Shown here piece after piece: positions 1-8,212 of a DNA stretch of 64,000 nt. The position numbers and the translations under genes were made by a program. Location of the stretch: positions 3,273,045 to 3,337,044 of the forward strand of contig NZ_BMFT01000001.1 of NCBI RefSeq assembly GCF_014639155.1. The letters run 5' to 3'. The DNA comes from Paenibacillus segetis. GTDB lineage: Bacteria > Bacillota > Bacilli > Paenibacillales > Paenibacillaceae. Under the pieces are notes generated by a model, which worked only from the letters and a program-made list of their open reading frames with translations, was not told where the DNA came from and searched no databases. The number at the start of each line of letters is the position of its first letter. Position 1 is the first letter of the stretch.

Positions 1-370
1 CTAAATATGTTGTAAATAAAGACTGAGTACTTGCCTCCCAATTTCCGATAGAAGCTTTATAAGGGATGCTCCCGAGTGTGCTTGTCACCGTATTCTTAAA
101 GTCCGTATAGTAAGCATCCGCGTTATTTCCATGATTTGCTCCCGCTTGTGTATTATCTCCCCCAAAAATAATAAACTTTTTATTCCCACTGCTCACTACT
201 TTAGGCAAAAGCTTACTAAAAATGCTTGAACTATTCCCATACCCTACATGACTATCACCAACAACCGCAAATTCTATGATCTTGGGTGTCGCTTTAGGAT
301 TAAAGCTGCGTTTAGGTTGAAGTCTAGAGAGAAGACTCCTTCTTCTTGTGGGCTTTACCTGCCTGTTTAT
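1..370 (-). CDS. Metallophosphoesterase, partial, no ordinary start codon
   Basis: The reverse strand stays open from about 394 to the left edge. It encodes a calcineurin-like phosphoesterase core, with GDSHVGYGNSS (first metal motif), FIIFGGDN (second) and a GNWE motif where many relatives have GNHE. A basic stretch precedes the core. No ATG, GTG or TTG lies in frame between the stop at 395-397 and the core. The best position is an ATA codon at 368-370, nine bases after AAAGGGG. Either ATA or ATT is used as a rare start, the 5' end is damaged, or a frameshift separates a true N-terminus. The C-terminus lies outside the window. The family assignment is fairly sure; the substrate is unknown. 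Confidence 0.6.
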   Translation of the reverse strand, partial: MNRQVKPTRRRSLLSRLQPKRSFNPKATPKIIEFAVVGDSHVGYGNSSSIFSKLLPKVVSSGNKKFIIFGGDNTQAGANHGNNADAYYTDFKNTVTSTLGSIPYKASIGNWEASTQSLFTTYL

Positions 371-523
371 CTTGAACCACCCCTTTGAAATGGATTAAGT
401 ACACCTAGTGTTATTTATATTCGGTACGGGTTGGCAACTCTTGGACCAACAGATTCTTCACGAAAAATATAGATTTACTCCCCCGAATGAGATATTTTAA
501 GGTCTCTTAAAATTCCATCTACT

Positions 524-559
524 AAAAAACAGACTACGAATTTTCGTAGTCTGTTTTTT
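524..559 (-). terminator. Intrinsic terminator of the two-component/ABC operon
   Basis: A 17-bp inverted repeat around ACAGACTACGAA/TTCGTAGTCTGT has A-runs and T-runs on both sides, so it could work in both directions. It sits directly after the stop of the leftward ABC permease at 586. The remaining bases to 371 hold no gene that I can support, only the leader of the phosphoesterase. Confidence 0.85.
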
Positions 560-585
560 TTATATTATTAGATCTAGAACTATCC

Positions 586-2199
586 TTATAACGCATGCCG
601 CCGTTTTCTCCACATATAGGCAAGGAATAGCGCACCAATACCGATTAGAATATAAATGGCGCTCATGTTCCAGGCATTCAAACCGGCACCAGTTACCCAT
701 GAGTCCTCCGATGTCCCCACCTCACCCATAAAATTGAGAAAAGGCATTTTATTAAATGGACCCAGATACCAGATGATCATGTACAATACTTCAAAGGTTC
801 GATTCGTCTTCGTCAGCACACCGGAAGCTAAAGCTAGACTTGGGATCAAAATAACACCCGCCACCCAATACGCTAAAGCTTCCACATTTCCCTCCAGAAT
901 GAACCTTATGGCCATACCGCTCCCGGTTAGACAGGTCAGCATGACAGCGGCAATCCATACTGCCGATAACTGCCTTATGACGAATCGGGGAGTTGAAGCA
1001 ACTAGATCATATGTCTGATGGCGTGCTTCTCGACTTCCTATACCCGACCATAACATTAACGGCCAAATCCAAGCTACCGATCCTATCATCCCCTGTGAGG
1101 CAGATGATGCAGGAAGAAGGAGGCAGAGAATGATTAAAATGCTTGTTATCCCGAACCAAACCATAGAAGCACCACTCATCATCAAGCGCCATTCTGCAAA
1201 CACCAAAGCTAGGAAGGACTTACGGACTTTCACCGGAGTTAGATCAGCTACGTGAATGCTTCGGAGCGATTCCCCCTGATCATTATCAATCAAATCGGCA
1301 ATCTCACGATCTCTATCCTTCTGCTGACTGCTTCTACTCTCTTTCTTTCTCTTGATTGAATCCTCTTTAAAGCCACGAAACGACAAGGTTGCCCCTATAA
1401 TGACTATGAAGGACAGAATGAAATACAAAGCTCGTTGTTGCATGATTGCTGCTGTCCATTCTACGCCTTGCCATTCGAACAGTTCTAGTGGTTGCTCTAG
1501 AACGAGAATCCCAATACTATAGGAACCCGTAAAGTCCGGGTGAATCGACACAACTTCATTCATCATATCTGACGTAATGATTTCCGTTCCAAATGCCGAA
1601 AAGCTAGAGCTAGTACCAATAATTATATACAGGAAGAAATAGATTACATTCCCTAGCCCTCCTTGCAGAAATGGCCTTGTTTCGAACAACACAGCTAAGG
1701 CAGCAACGACAGCCATGACAGGCAACGCCATGAATAGAAATGGAGACACCAATTGCCACAGCTCAACTTGCATCACCTCTCCCCTCACCACCTGCATGAT
1801 CAGAGCGACGATTAGGATAAAGAATACGATAATCGATAATACTGCGAAGTTGCTGAGCGCTTTCCCTAGTAAGTAGTGGAATTTTTTCACCGAGGTCGAT
1901 GCGATGATTTGTCCAACTCGGGTTCGTTCGTCCCGGAGAATGCTGTTCTTCACCAAATAGAATCCAAACAAACTGAGGAATAAGGTTGTAGAGAGGGCGA
2001 CGGCTCCACCTACCCAGGCTGAATTATAGATCCCTCGATATTTATCGAAATAAAGCGTTACGAATCCAGCATCCGCGGGAGGTATGAAGAAATAAGCAAC
2101 CAGCATGGTGATGGCCAGTGTGACTAAAAAGGAATATTGTCTGATTCTTTCGAGAAGATCAGCCCGGGCAATATGATAGATCGTACGAATGCCATTCAT
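586..2199 (-). CDS. ABC-2 type transporter permease
   Basis: This 537-residue polytopic membrane protein has two halves. Each half starts with a cytoplasmic segment followed by about six hydrophobic helices, with a charged linker (SIKRKKESRSSQQKDRDRE, about residues 268-300) between them. This is the layout of fused ABC-2 permeases that move antibiotics, peptides or lipids. The start lies one base after the stop of the ATPase gene, so the two are co-transcribed and probably coupled. It is the last gene of a four-gene unit behind a two-component system and is followed by a terminator. The substrate cannot be read from sequence; antimicrobial-peptide detoxification or export is an inference from the linked sensor kinase. 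Confidence 0.85.
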   Translation of the reverse strand: MNGIRTIYHIARADLLERIRQYSFLVTLAITMLVAYFFIPPADAGFVTLYFDKYRGIYNSAWVGGAVALSTTLFLSLFGFYLVKNSILRDERTRVGQIIASTSVKKFHYLLGKALSNFAVLSIIVFFILIVALIMQVVRGEVMQVELWQLVSPFLFMALPVMAVVAALAVLFETRPFLQGGLGNVIYFFLYIIIGTSSSFSAFGTEIITSDMMNEVVSIHPDFTGSYSIGILVLEQPLELFEWQGVEWTAAIMQQRALYFILSFIVIIGATLSFRGFKEDSIKRKKESRSSQQKDRDREIADLIDNDQGESLRSIHVADLTPVKVRKSFLALVFAEWRLMMSGASMVWFGITSILIILCLLLPASSASQGMIGSVAWIWPLMLWSGIGSREARHQTYDLVASTPRFVIRQLSAVWIAAVMLTCLTGSGMAIRFILEGNVEALAYWVAGVILIPSLALASGVLTKTNRTFEVLYMIIWYLGPFNKMPFLNFMGEVGTSEDSWVTGAGLNAWNMSAIYILIGIGALFLAYMWRKRRHAL

Positions 2200-2200
2200 C

Positions 2201-3076
2201 CTAGGCTTCCCCCTGTTTCATCCTGATGTAGAGATAGGCATCTTCAAGAGTGGGGGTCGCTTCTATTGCTTCAGGTAACGGCGGAACATTCGAGACGATA
2301 CGAAGCTGCAAGCCATTATCCTGCCTTATTGTACCGCTGATTGTCCATTTGGCACGGGCATTCTGAATCTCTTCATCAGGAATGATCACAGACCAGACCT
2401 TTCCTCGAACACTCCGTAGGAGACTAGATGGATCGGAGTGAGCGAGCAGTCTTCCTTCGGATAGAATAGCAATCTGATCTGCGGTCGCTTCAATATCCGA
2501 TAGGATGTGTGTGGAGAAGACGATGATTCGATCGCCAGACAAATCGGTCAGCAAGCTACGAAACCTTACACGCTCTTCCGGGTCCAGTCCAACGGTGGGC
2601 TCGTCGATTACCAACAATCGCGGATCATTGAGAAGAGCCTGTGCAATGCCAATTCGTTGGCGCATACCACCAGAAAAGCTGCCGATTGGACGCTTCAGTG
2701 CATGATGTAAGTTCAGAAGCTCCAAAAGCTCCATGATTCGCTGCTTCGTCTGGCGTCCACCCAGGCCTTTTAATGCTGCCGCATATTCCAAAAATTCGAT
2801 AGGGTTTAAATGAGGATACACTCCAAAATCCTGTGGCAAATAACCAAGCATCTGCCGCAGCTCATCGGGTTCTTTCCTAATATCGATCCCATTCCAGTTA
2901 ATCGTTCCAGTCGTTGGTTGCGAGATCGTTGCAAGAATACGCATAAGTGTTGATTTGCCAGCGCCATTTGGACCAAGCAAACCGACTATTCCTTTTTTCA
3001 TATGTAGATTCATTTCCCGTAAAGCCCAGACATCACCTTTATATTGTTTACTCACTTGTTTAATCTCCAGCTGCAT
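2201..3076 (-). CDS. ABC transporter ATP-binding protein
   Basis: This 291-residue ATPase energises the adjacent permease. It shows Walker A GPNGAGKST (about residues 35-43), Q-loop LPQDFG, signature SFSGGMRQR, Walker B LLVIDEP and the H-loop STH. About 80 residues follow the nucleotide-binding domain, as in many drug and peptide exporters of the CcmA/YxlF type. ATG follows AAGGAGG at good spacing. It lies downstream of the histidine kinase with a 100-base gap and upstream of the permease with a one-base gap. The transported compound is unknown. Confidence 0.9.
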   Translation of the reverse strand: MQLEIKQVSKQYKGDVWALREMNLHMKKGIVGLLGPNGAGKSTLMRILATISQPTTGTINWNGIDIRKEPDELRQMLGYLPQDFGVYPHLNPIEFLEYAAALKGLGGRQTKQRIMELLELLNLHHALKRPIGSFSGGMRQRIGIAQALLNDPRLLVIDEPTVGLDPEERVRFRSLLTDLSGDRIIVFSTHILSDIEATADQIAILSEGRLLAHSDPSSLLRSVRGKVWSVIIPDEEIQNARAKWTISGTIRQDNGLQLRIVSNVPPLPEAIEATPTLEDAYLYIRMKQGEA

Positions 3077-3176
3077 GTACTTTCCTCCTTATCTGCTATC
3101 CTCTATGGACTATAAGAGAAATTGTAGAGGTTGAAAGTAACATTCAGGTAAACGACAGATGAAATCCAGGCTAACT

Positions 3177-4259
3177 TTACTGCGGAAGCATGACCGTTAT
3201 ACTTGTGCCGACGTTAACAGTGCTAGTCACATGGATGTCCCCTCCATGGGCCAACACCAGCTGTTTGGCAATCGCCATACCAAGTCCCGTTCCCTCCGAG
3301 CGCGAATCGGTTGTCGTCCCTCGGTAATATTTATTGAAAAGACCCTCCAATGATTCCTCGTCCATCCCAATTCCATCATCGGTAATCCTAATGTTTAGGT
3401 GAGTGGTTCGCGAGATTTGGATGTGGACCTTCGTCCCAGCTGGATTATGTAAAATGGCGTTAAGCAGCAGATTATGCAACGCCCGTCCAAGCAATTTAAT
3501 GTCCAACAGCTTCTCCATAAAGGGTTCATCGGTTTCAAAAGACAAATGATAACCAACAGCCCTCGGATCATTAGCTACATCAACCATTATTCTTTTCACA
3601 TATTCAACAAGATCAGTTGATTCAAGCTTTAGAGGAAGCTGTTGGTCATCCATCCGAAAAGATAAATTCAAATCGCCAATGAGCTCTTGCATATGATCGG
3701 CTTTATGCTCAATCTCCATCAGAAACTTTCTTTTTTCTTCTGTATTCCAGTCATAGTGAGGGGTAAGCAGCATGGAGGAATACCCCTTAATATAGGTGAG
3801 AGGGGTTTTTAAATCGTGGGAAATACCAGCAATCCACTCTTTTTGCATGTTATCGCTACGGATTCTAGCCTGCTTGCTTGTCTCTAAAACGTCCGCTAAA
3901 GTATGTAATTGAACAATCAGCTCTTTATACAAGTGATAGGGTCTCTTTAGCTTTTTTTTGTTTCTGGCATAAATTTTGCGATGATGGTCTGGTCTCACAT
4001 ATATACCACTGGCCAACTGATTAATCCAACCTATGATGTAGAATAACGGCTTTCCTATCGTCCAGCCAAGAAATAGGATAAAGAATAGGATGATGAAGAG
4101 CATACCGTTCAGAACGAAAGCATCCTGCCTATCTCCCGACTGTGGCAATAGCCATTCTGTTAGAACATAAAGTTCGACGTTAATGAGCACAACTACAAGA
4201 ACCAGACTTAAGGTTACATGAATAGCAAGACGAAAGATGAGTCGAAAATTAACCTTCAT
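3177..4259 (-). CDS. Two-component sensor histidine kinase
   Basis: This 360-residue membrane kinase has two transmembrane helices (about residues 8-32 and 50-75) with a very short external loop of roughly 18 residues. A HAMP-like stretch, an H-box GISHDLKTPL with H148 as the predicted phospho-acceptor, an N-box NLLLNAILHNP, G1 DDGIGMD and G2 GTGLGMAIA follow. The tiny extracellular part resembles intramembrane-sensing kinases that respond to cell-envelope stress or to their ABC transporter. Its start overlaps the response regulator by 11 bases, so translation is coupled. The signal is unknown. Confidence 0.88.
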   Translation of the reverse strand: MKVNFRLIFRLAIHVTLSLVLVVVLINVELYVLTEWLLPQSGDRQDAFVLNGMLFIILFFILFLGWTIGKPLFYIIGWINQLASGIYVRPDHHRKIYARNKKKLKRPYHLYKELIVQLHTLADVLETSKQARIRSDNMQKEWIAGISHDLKTPLTYIKGYSSMLLTPHYDWNTEEKRKFLMEIEHKADHMQELIGDLNLSFRMDDQQLPLKLESTDLVEYVKRIMVDVANDPRAVGYHLSFETDEPFMEKLLDIKLLGRALHNLLLNAILHNPAGTKVHIQISRTTHLNIRITDDGIGMDEESLEGLFNKYYRGTTTDSRSEGTGLGMAIAKQLVLAHGGDIHVTSTVNVGTSITVMLPQ

Positions 4260-4974
4260 GAGCAGATCCTTTCTTCGGCGGAAGGAACTTGTAACCGATA
4301 CCGCGCAAATTTACAATAAGCTTCGGAGCAGCCGGATCTGCCTCCAACTTTTTTCTAAGTCTCGATAGATGGATAACCACTGTTTTCTCATCCCCCATCA
4401 GCGCCCTCCCCCATACTTGCTCATACAATTGAAGGGCAGTGAACACCTGGTTTGGATTCTCGCACAGAAAAACTAGCAGCTCGAATTCTTTGGCTGGGCA
4501 ATGAATATCGATACCATTGACCATCACCTGAGCAGAAGATTTATTCACAACAAATACACCATAATCAAATATGTTTGATTTATGTGAGACACGTGCTTGA
4601 TACAGACTTTGCCGACGTAGGTGAGTCTGGATTCTCGCAACGACCTCAAGCGGGTTAAAGGGCTTGGTGATATAATCGTCCCCACCAATGCCGAGCCCCA
4701 TTAATTTATCCAAATCACCCGAACGTGCAGTCAGGAACAAAATCGGAACCGACGTAAACCTGCGGATGTCTTGACACAAAGCAAAACCATCCGTATCAGG
4801 AAGCATGACATCGAGCACGATAAGATCAAATGAAGTAGCCTCAACTAGGCGCAGAGCCTCATTTCCCGTAGTCGCTGTAACTACCCGCTCGAATCCTTCT
4901 TTTTTCAATAATGTTTCTAGCATGATCAAAATACCTTGTTCGTCATCAACCAATAAGATAGTTTCGCTACGCAA
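4249..4974 (-). CDS. OmpR/PhoB-family response regulator
   Basis: This 241-residue regulator has a receiver domain (DD at 10-11, phospho-acceptor D55 in LIVLDVMLPD, T84 in FLTARS, K106 in YITKPF) and a C-terminal winged helix (about 140-235). Its start is TTG, placed six bases after AGGCAGGGG; no ATG fits better. It is the first gene of the unit that continues with the kinase and the ABC transporter, whose expression it probably controls. TATACAT lies just upstream of the ribosome site, but I could not pair it with a convincing -35. Confidence 0.88.
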   Translation of the reverse strand: MRSETILLVDDEQGILIMLETLLKKEGFERVVTATTGNEALRLVEATSFDLIVLDVMLPDTDGFALCQDIRRFTSVPILFLTARSGDLDKLMGLGIGGDDYITKPFNPLEVVARIQTHLRRQSLYQARVSHKSNIFDYGVFVVNKSSAQVMVNGIDIHCPAKEFELLVFLCENPNQVFTALQLYEQVWGRALMGDEKTVVIHLSRLRKKLEADPAAPKLIVNLRGIGYKFLPPKKGSAHEG

Positions 4975-5121
4975 TCTTACCCCTGCCTTTATATGTATAA
5001 TGTAGAATGGAAGTAGTCTCGGACATAATAAATCACTTTCCTCACATTCAATATTTTACCACATAAACCCTCTGTGGCTGGCGGTGAATCTCCCCTTATC
5101 TGCATTGCCCCCGGGACGAAA

Positions 5122-5175
5122 AAGAAGAAGCATACTTGACCCGTGAACGAGTTTACGGATCGAGCATGCTTCTTT
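5122..5175 (-). terminator. Intrinsic terminator of the pectin-type operon
   Basis: An imperfect inverted repeat starts AAGAAGCATACTTGACCCGT and is answered on the right by ACGG-TC-AG-ATGCTTCTT. On the reverse strand a CTTCTTTTTC tract follows it. It stands 42 bases after the stop of the GH43-like gene. Confidence 0.7.
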
Positions 5176-5216
5176 TGTTATCTTAACTTTTCTCCTAATT
5201 TACCTGCGTATCTACA

Positions 5217-6110
5217 TCACACTCTATGCTTTAGGACAAGTGTATCTCCAAGATCCTCAATCAAGAAAAAACAAGGCCGCTCATACATCGTGGTGTTTGG
5301 CTGGTGAATGGTTAGCATCAGCTCATTTTGCCAAGTATAAAATAACATGCCGTGTCCTCCATCTTGAGCGAACAGTGGTTGTGGATCATGGAGCCATGGT
5401 CCTTGGATCGTACCACTTTCTGATCGGGCAAGGCCAATCGTATATCCGGTGGTAGAGTAGCTTGACCAGAGCATGACCAGCGTTCCATTTTGTGTACGAT
5501 GCAACCAGGGTCCATCTGTCACATAATTTTCTCCTGATTGTATCACCACATCGCCAGTGTTAGGTACGCTCCAACCCGATTGTGATGCATAAAACATGAT
5601 CTGTGGTGGCGCAGTAGCTTCGCGCAAATCCATGGTTAGCGGCATGCAGCACATCGCTCCATCTGAAATCTGTGTCCATTCATGCGAGAATACAAACCAA
5701 GGTATTTGATCCTCATCTATATACAAGGTGCCATCTAGACAATCCCATTCGAGCGGTGTGATAGGCTCTTCACTAATAGGGATAAAAGGACCAAGTGGTG
5801 TTTCAGCTCTCAGAATATGAACTCCGCGTGACCGGTTGTCAGCTTTGAAGCTCGCCAGCATATAATAAGCACCCTGATATGGATGTACCTCTGGTGCCCA
5901 AAATTGTTGATCTGCCCAGAAGCCTAGTGGTGGTGTAAATACTGTAAATGGACCTTCCCATTCATTTAAATCATGGCTACGATAGGTTTGGAAACCTTGC
6001 CCCTTTCCCGTCCAAGGATTAGCATCGGTCGTGCCATATAGATAATAGAGCTGTTCATCATCGACACGCAAAATAAACGGGTCCCTCAACTGTATTTCTG
6101 TAGTTTGCAT
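5217..6110 (-). CDS. Glycoside hydrolase family 43-like enzyme
   Basis: This 297-residue protein without a signal peptide has the five-bladed propeller pattern of GH43 enzymes (arabinosidases, xylosidases, galactosidases). D10 in LRDPF matches the general base and D126 in LDGTLY the pKa-modulating aspartate. FWAPEVH is also typical. At the general-acid position I see VTDGPW (D199), whereas the classic motif has Glu; I recall some subfamilies carrying this form, so it need not mean inactivity. It is the last gene of the binding-protein-dependent sugar operon and probably trims imported arabino- or galacto-oligosaccharides in the cytoplasm. Exact specificity is unknown. ATG follows TAGGAG. Confidence 0.8.
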   Translation of the reverse strand: MQTTEIQLRDPFILRVDDEQLYYLYGTTDANPWTGKGQGFQTYRSHDLNEWEGPFTVFTPPLGFWADQQFWAPEVHPYQGAYYMLASFKADNRSRGVHILRAETPLGPFIPISEEPITPLEWDCLDGTLYIDEDQIPWFVFSHEWTQISDGAMCCMPLTMDLREATAPPQIMFYASQSGWSVPNTGDVVIQSGENYVTDGPWLHRTQNGTLVMLWSSYSTTGYTIGLARSESGTIQGPWLHDPQPLFAQDGGHGMLFYTWQNELMLTIHQPNTTMYERPCFFLIEDLGDTLVLKHRV

Positions 6111-6149
6111 ATTTATGTTCTCCTAACCCCAACTTATATCGGTAATAGT

Positions 6150-8198
6150 TCAATCAACGAATGTAATCTCTGGTGTCCAAGTGGTCGAATCGTAGCTAGT
6201 GGTGCCGCGTTTGTCCACTCGGAACGAAATAACATCGCCTTTTTGCAAAGAGGTAGAACAAGAAGTGTCATATCCTTGGCTGTCATTATATTCAATGACT
6301 TGCCACTGTCCGTTTGAAGGCCAAATCATCTGATTGTTCTTCCAAATACTCACTGTGACTCCGTCGCCGCCATCAATAACCGCTTTCTTCACGATGCCGC
6401 TAATATCTACCTGACCTGCACGCGGCGATACCCAATCGAGCAAAATCTGCGTTACATCAGGGTGAAAAAAGAGTTCACCATTTGACTTCCAGATGGCATC
6501 CCAATCTTTAGGACCACGCCAATGCTCGGAATTGTCAGGATTCCAGACCATATCGCGCGTGCCGACACCTGCTTGCCATGTGCGATAGAACCATTGGTTC
6601 ACTCCTTGTTCCTGAGAAAACTGCTGCGCCGCATTATGAATGGAACCCACTGGTAAAATCGGACCATCTGCAGTCAGCCCATCCGGGTATGTTGGAGAGA
6701 TTAAATGCAGATTGCGGGCAAAAGCATTGACCTTGAAATGCGAATCGTTGAATGTGGATACATACTCATTGCCTATTTGAACGTTTTCAAACGTAACATT
6801 GTCAATGAGGTGAGATGCATCTCTGCCATAAATTCGGATCTCATTCGAACCATCCGAGCTTGACTGGATATTTTTATAATGGATATTACGAATAACTCCA
6901 GGCCACTGCCAGTTGCCTTGCAAGCTACCGAACCAGAAATCATCCTCCATGGTGATATTAATAAGGCGTTTGGCTTTTTCTACGCGGATATCTTCGAATG
7001 TGATATTCTGGATCGTGGTCGCGTTAAGCGCACAAATATTGATTGCCGATCGTTCTACTAGTTGATCTGGGTAATTAAGATCATCGTAGTTTCGTAAGAT
7101 ATCGATATTCTTAAACGTTATATTGTCAAAGCTACTTGCTAATGTCTCTGCTCCGATACCGATCGCATTGTTGCTATCACTCCAAAGCTGAGAATTTTGA
7201 TAGGTAATATTATAAGTCGGTGGTGCGGTTGCGGGATTAGCCGCTGGGTTGTATCCGGCATCACCGGTACCTTTGATCGCTACGCTGTCATCACTCGTAT
7301 GAATAAAGACATGATCAAACAATACATCATGACTGTTAGCGATATTGAATCCGTCAGAGGAAGCGTAACGTGCATTAATTGCTTTGTAATTTAGCACTTT
7401 GACCTCTTCGCACTTCCACATGAATGCCGTCCATGCATTCTTATCACGCGCTATGATCAGGTCGCGAATCTCAATGTTTTTGCTTCTTTTCAGAGCAAGG
7501 GCAACCTCATCATAACCATCCCCACTTGTATAATCATTGAGCAAAATCCCCCTACCTCGAATCACCACATTCTCTGCGTCTTGCACGAGGAAACGACCAC
7601 GTACTATGGCGCCGCCTGAAACATATACGGTCTTGCCAGATGTAATTTGAACAGGACCCTGTGCAGACAAATCATGATATCCGGGTGGGTAATATATCAC
7701 ATTACTGTCCTGTGCAGAAGGCATATCTGTTTCAGGCGCTCGAGAAAATAGATGCAGCACACGACCATTATAGTCACCGTCCAGCAGCAAAGTTACGTCT
7801 GTGGAAGGGCTTATTTGAAATGAAACGCTATTCCCATTCTTTGTCCCTGCAAGTCCGAGCGAATCCGGTAGCAGCTTAAAGGAATCGAAAGGAAAGTTGA
7901 CTGTAATCTTCACGTTGGTAGAGGCAGTCGTATCAAACGTTGCATAGGAGACCTTCTTGCCCCAAGCGTTCTCCCCGGAAACATAGACCGGAACCGATGT
8001 ATTGCCGGCTGTTATCGAAAAATCAGAAGATTTATATTTCGCTGGAAGATCGCTCGGTGTTGGATACGCTGTAACAACTGCGCCTTCTGGCTCCTGAGCA
8101 TAGCCAAATGGGGTCGACTGATTAAACATGAAAAGAAAAGACAAAGAAAAAAGCAGAACAACAACCGACCTCTGTAACAACAACTTAGACTGAGTCAT
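6150..8198 (-). CDS. Secreted GH28-like right-handed beta-helix glycosidase
   Basis: The predicted product is 682 residues. The ATG at 8198 is preferred over the ATG at 8216 because AAAGGAAGG stands six bases before it. The N-terminus has a signal peptide ending near GYAQEPEG. The middle (about 90-530) is a parallel beta-helix with SSDGFNIAN and HTSDDSVAIKG, the acidic motifs of GH28-type enzymes. The usual GHG motif is not evident, so a GH49 or other beta-helix family is possible. The last about 115 residues (GDGVTVSIWKN, YNDSQGYD, TTWTP) form a beta-sandwich like the accessory modules of Paenibacillus glycosidases. It probably acts outside the cell on pectin or a related polymer whose products the neighbouring transporter takes up. 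Confidence 0.75.
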   Translation of the reverse strand: MTQSKLLLQRSVVVLLFSLSFLFMFNQSTPFGYAQEPEGAVVTAYPTPSDLPAKYKSSDFSITAGNTSVPVYVSGENAWGKKVSYATFDTTASTNVKITVNFPFDSFKLLPDSLGLAGTKNGNSVSFQISPSTDVTLLLDGDYNGRVLHLFSRAPETDMPSAQDSNVIYYPPGYHDLSAQGPVQITSGKTVYVSGGAIVRGRFLVQDAENVVIRGRGILLNDYTSGDGYDEVALALKRSKNIEIRDLIIARDKNAWTAFMWKCEEVKVLNYKAINARYASSDGFNIANSHDVLFDHVFIHTSDDSVAIKGTGDAGYNPAANPATAPPTYNITYQNSQLWSDSNNAIGIGAETLASSFDNITFKNIDILRNYDDLNYPDQLVERSAINICALNATTIQNITFEDIRVEKAKRLINITMEDDFWFGSLQGNWQWPGVIRNIHYKNIQSSSDGSNEIRIYGRDASHLIDNVTFENVQIGNEYVSTFNDSHFKVNAFARNLHLISPTYPDGLTADGPILPVGSIHNAAQQFSQEQGVNQWFYRTWQAGVGTRDMVWNPDNSEHWRGPKDWDAIWKSNGELFFHPDVTQILLDWVSPRAGQVDISGIVKKAVIDGGDGVTVSIWKNNQMIWPSNGQWQVIEYNDSQGYDTSCSTSLQKGDVISFRVDKRGTTSYDSTTWTPEITFVD

Positions 8199-8212
8199 GA
8201 TGATCCTTCCTT

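Noticed and set aside
436-458. Short GTG-started frame upstream of the phosphoesterase
   Set aside because: About 16 codons, poorly spaced ribosome site and no recognisable motif.
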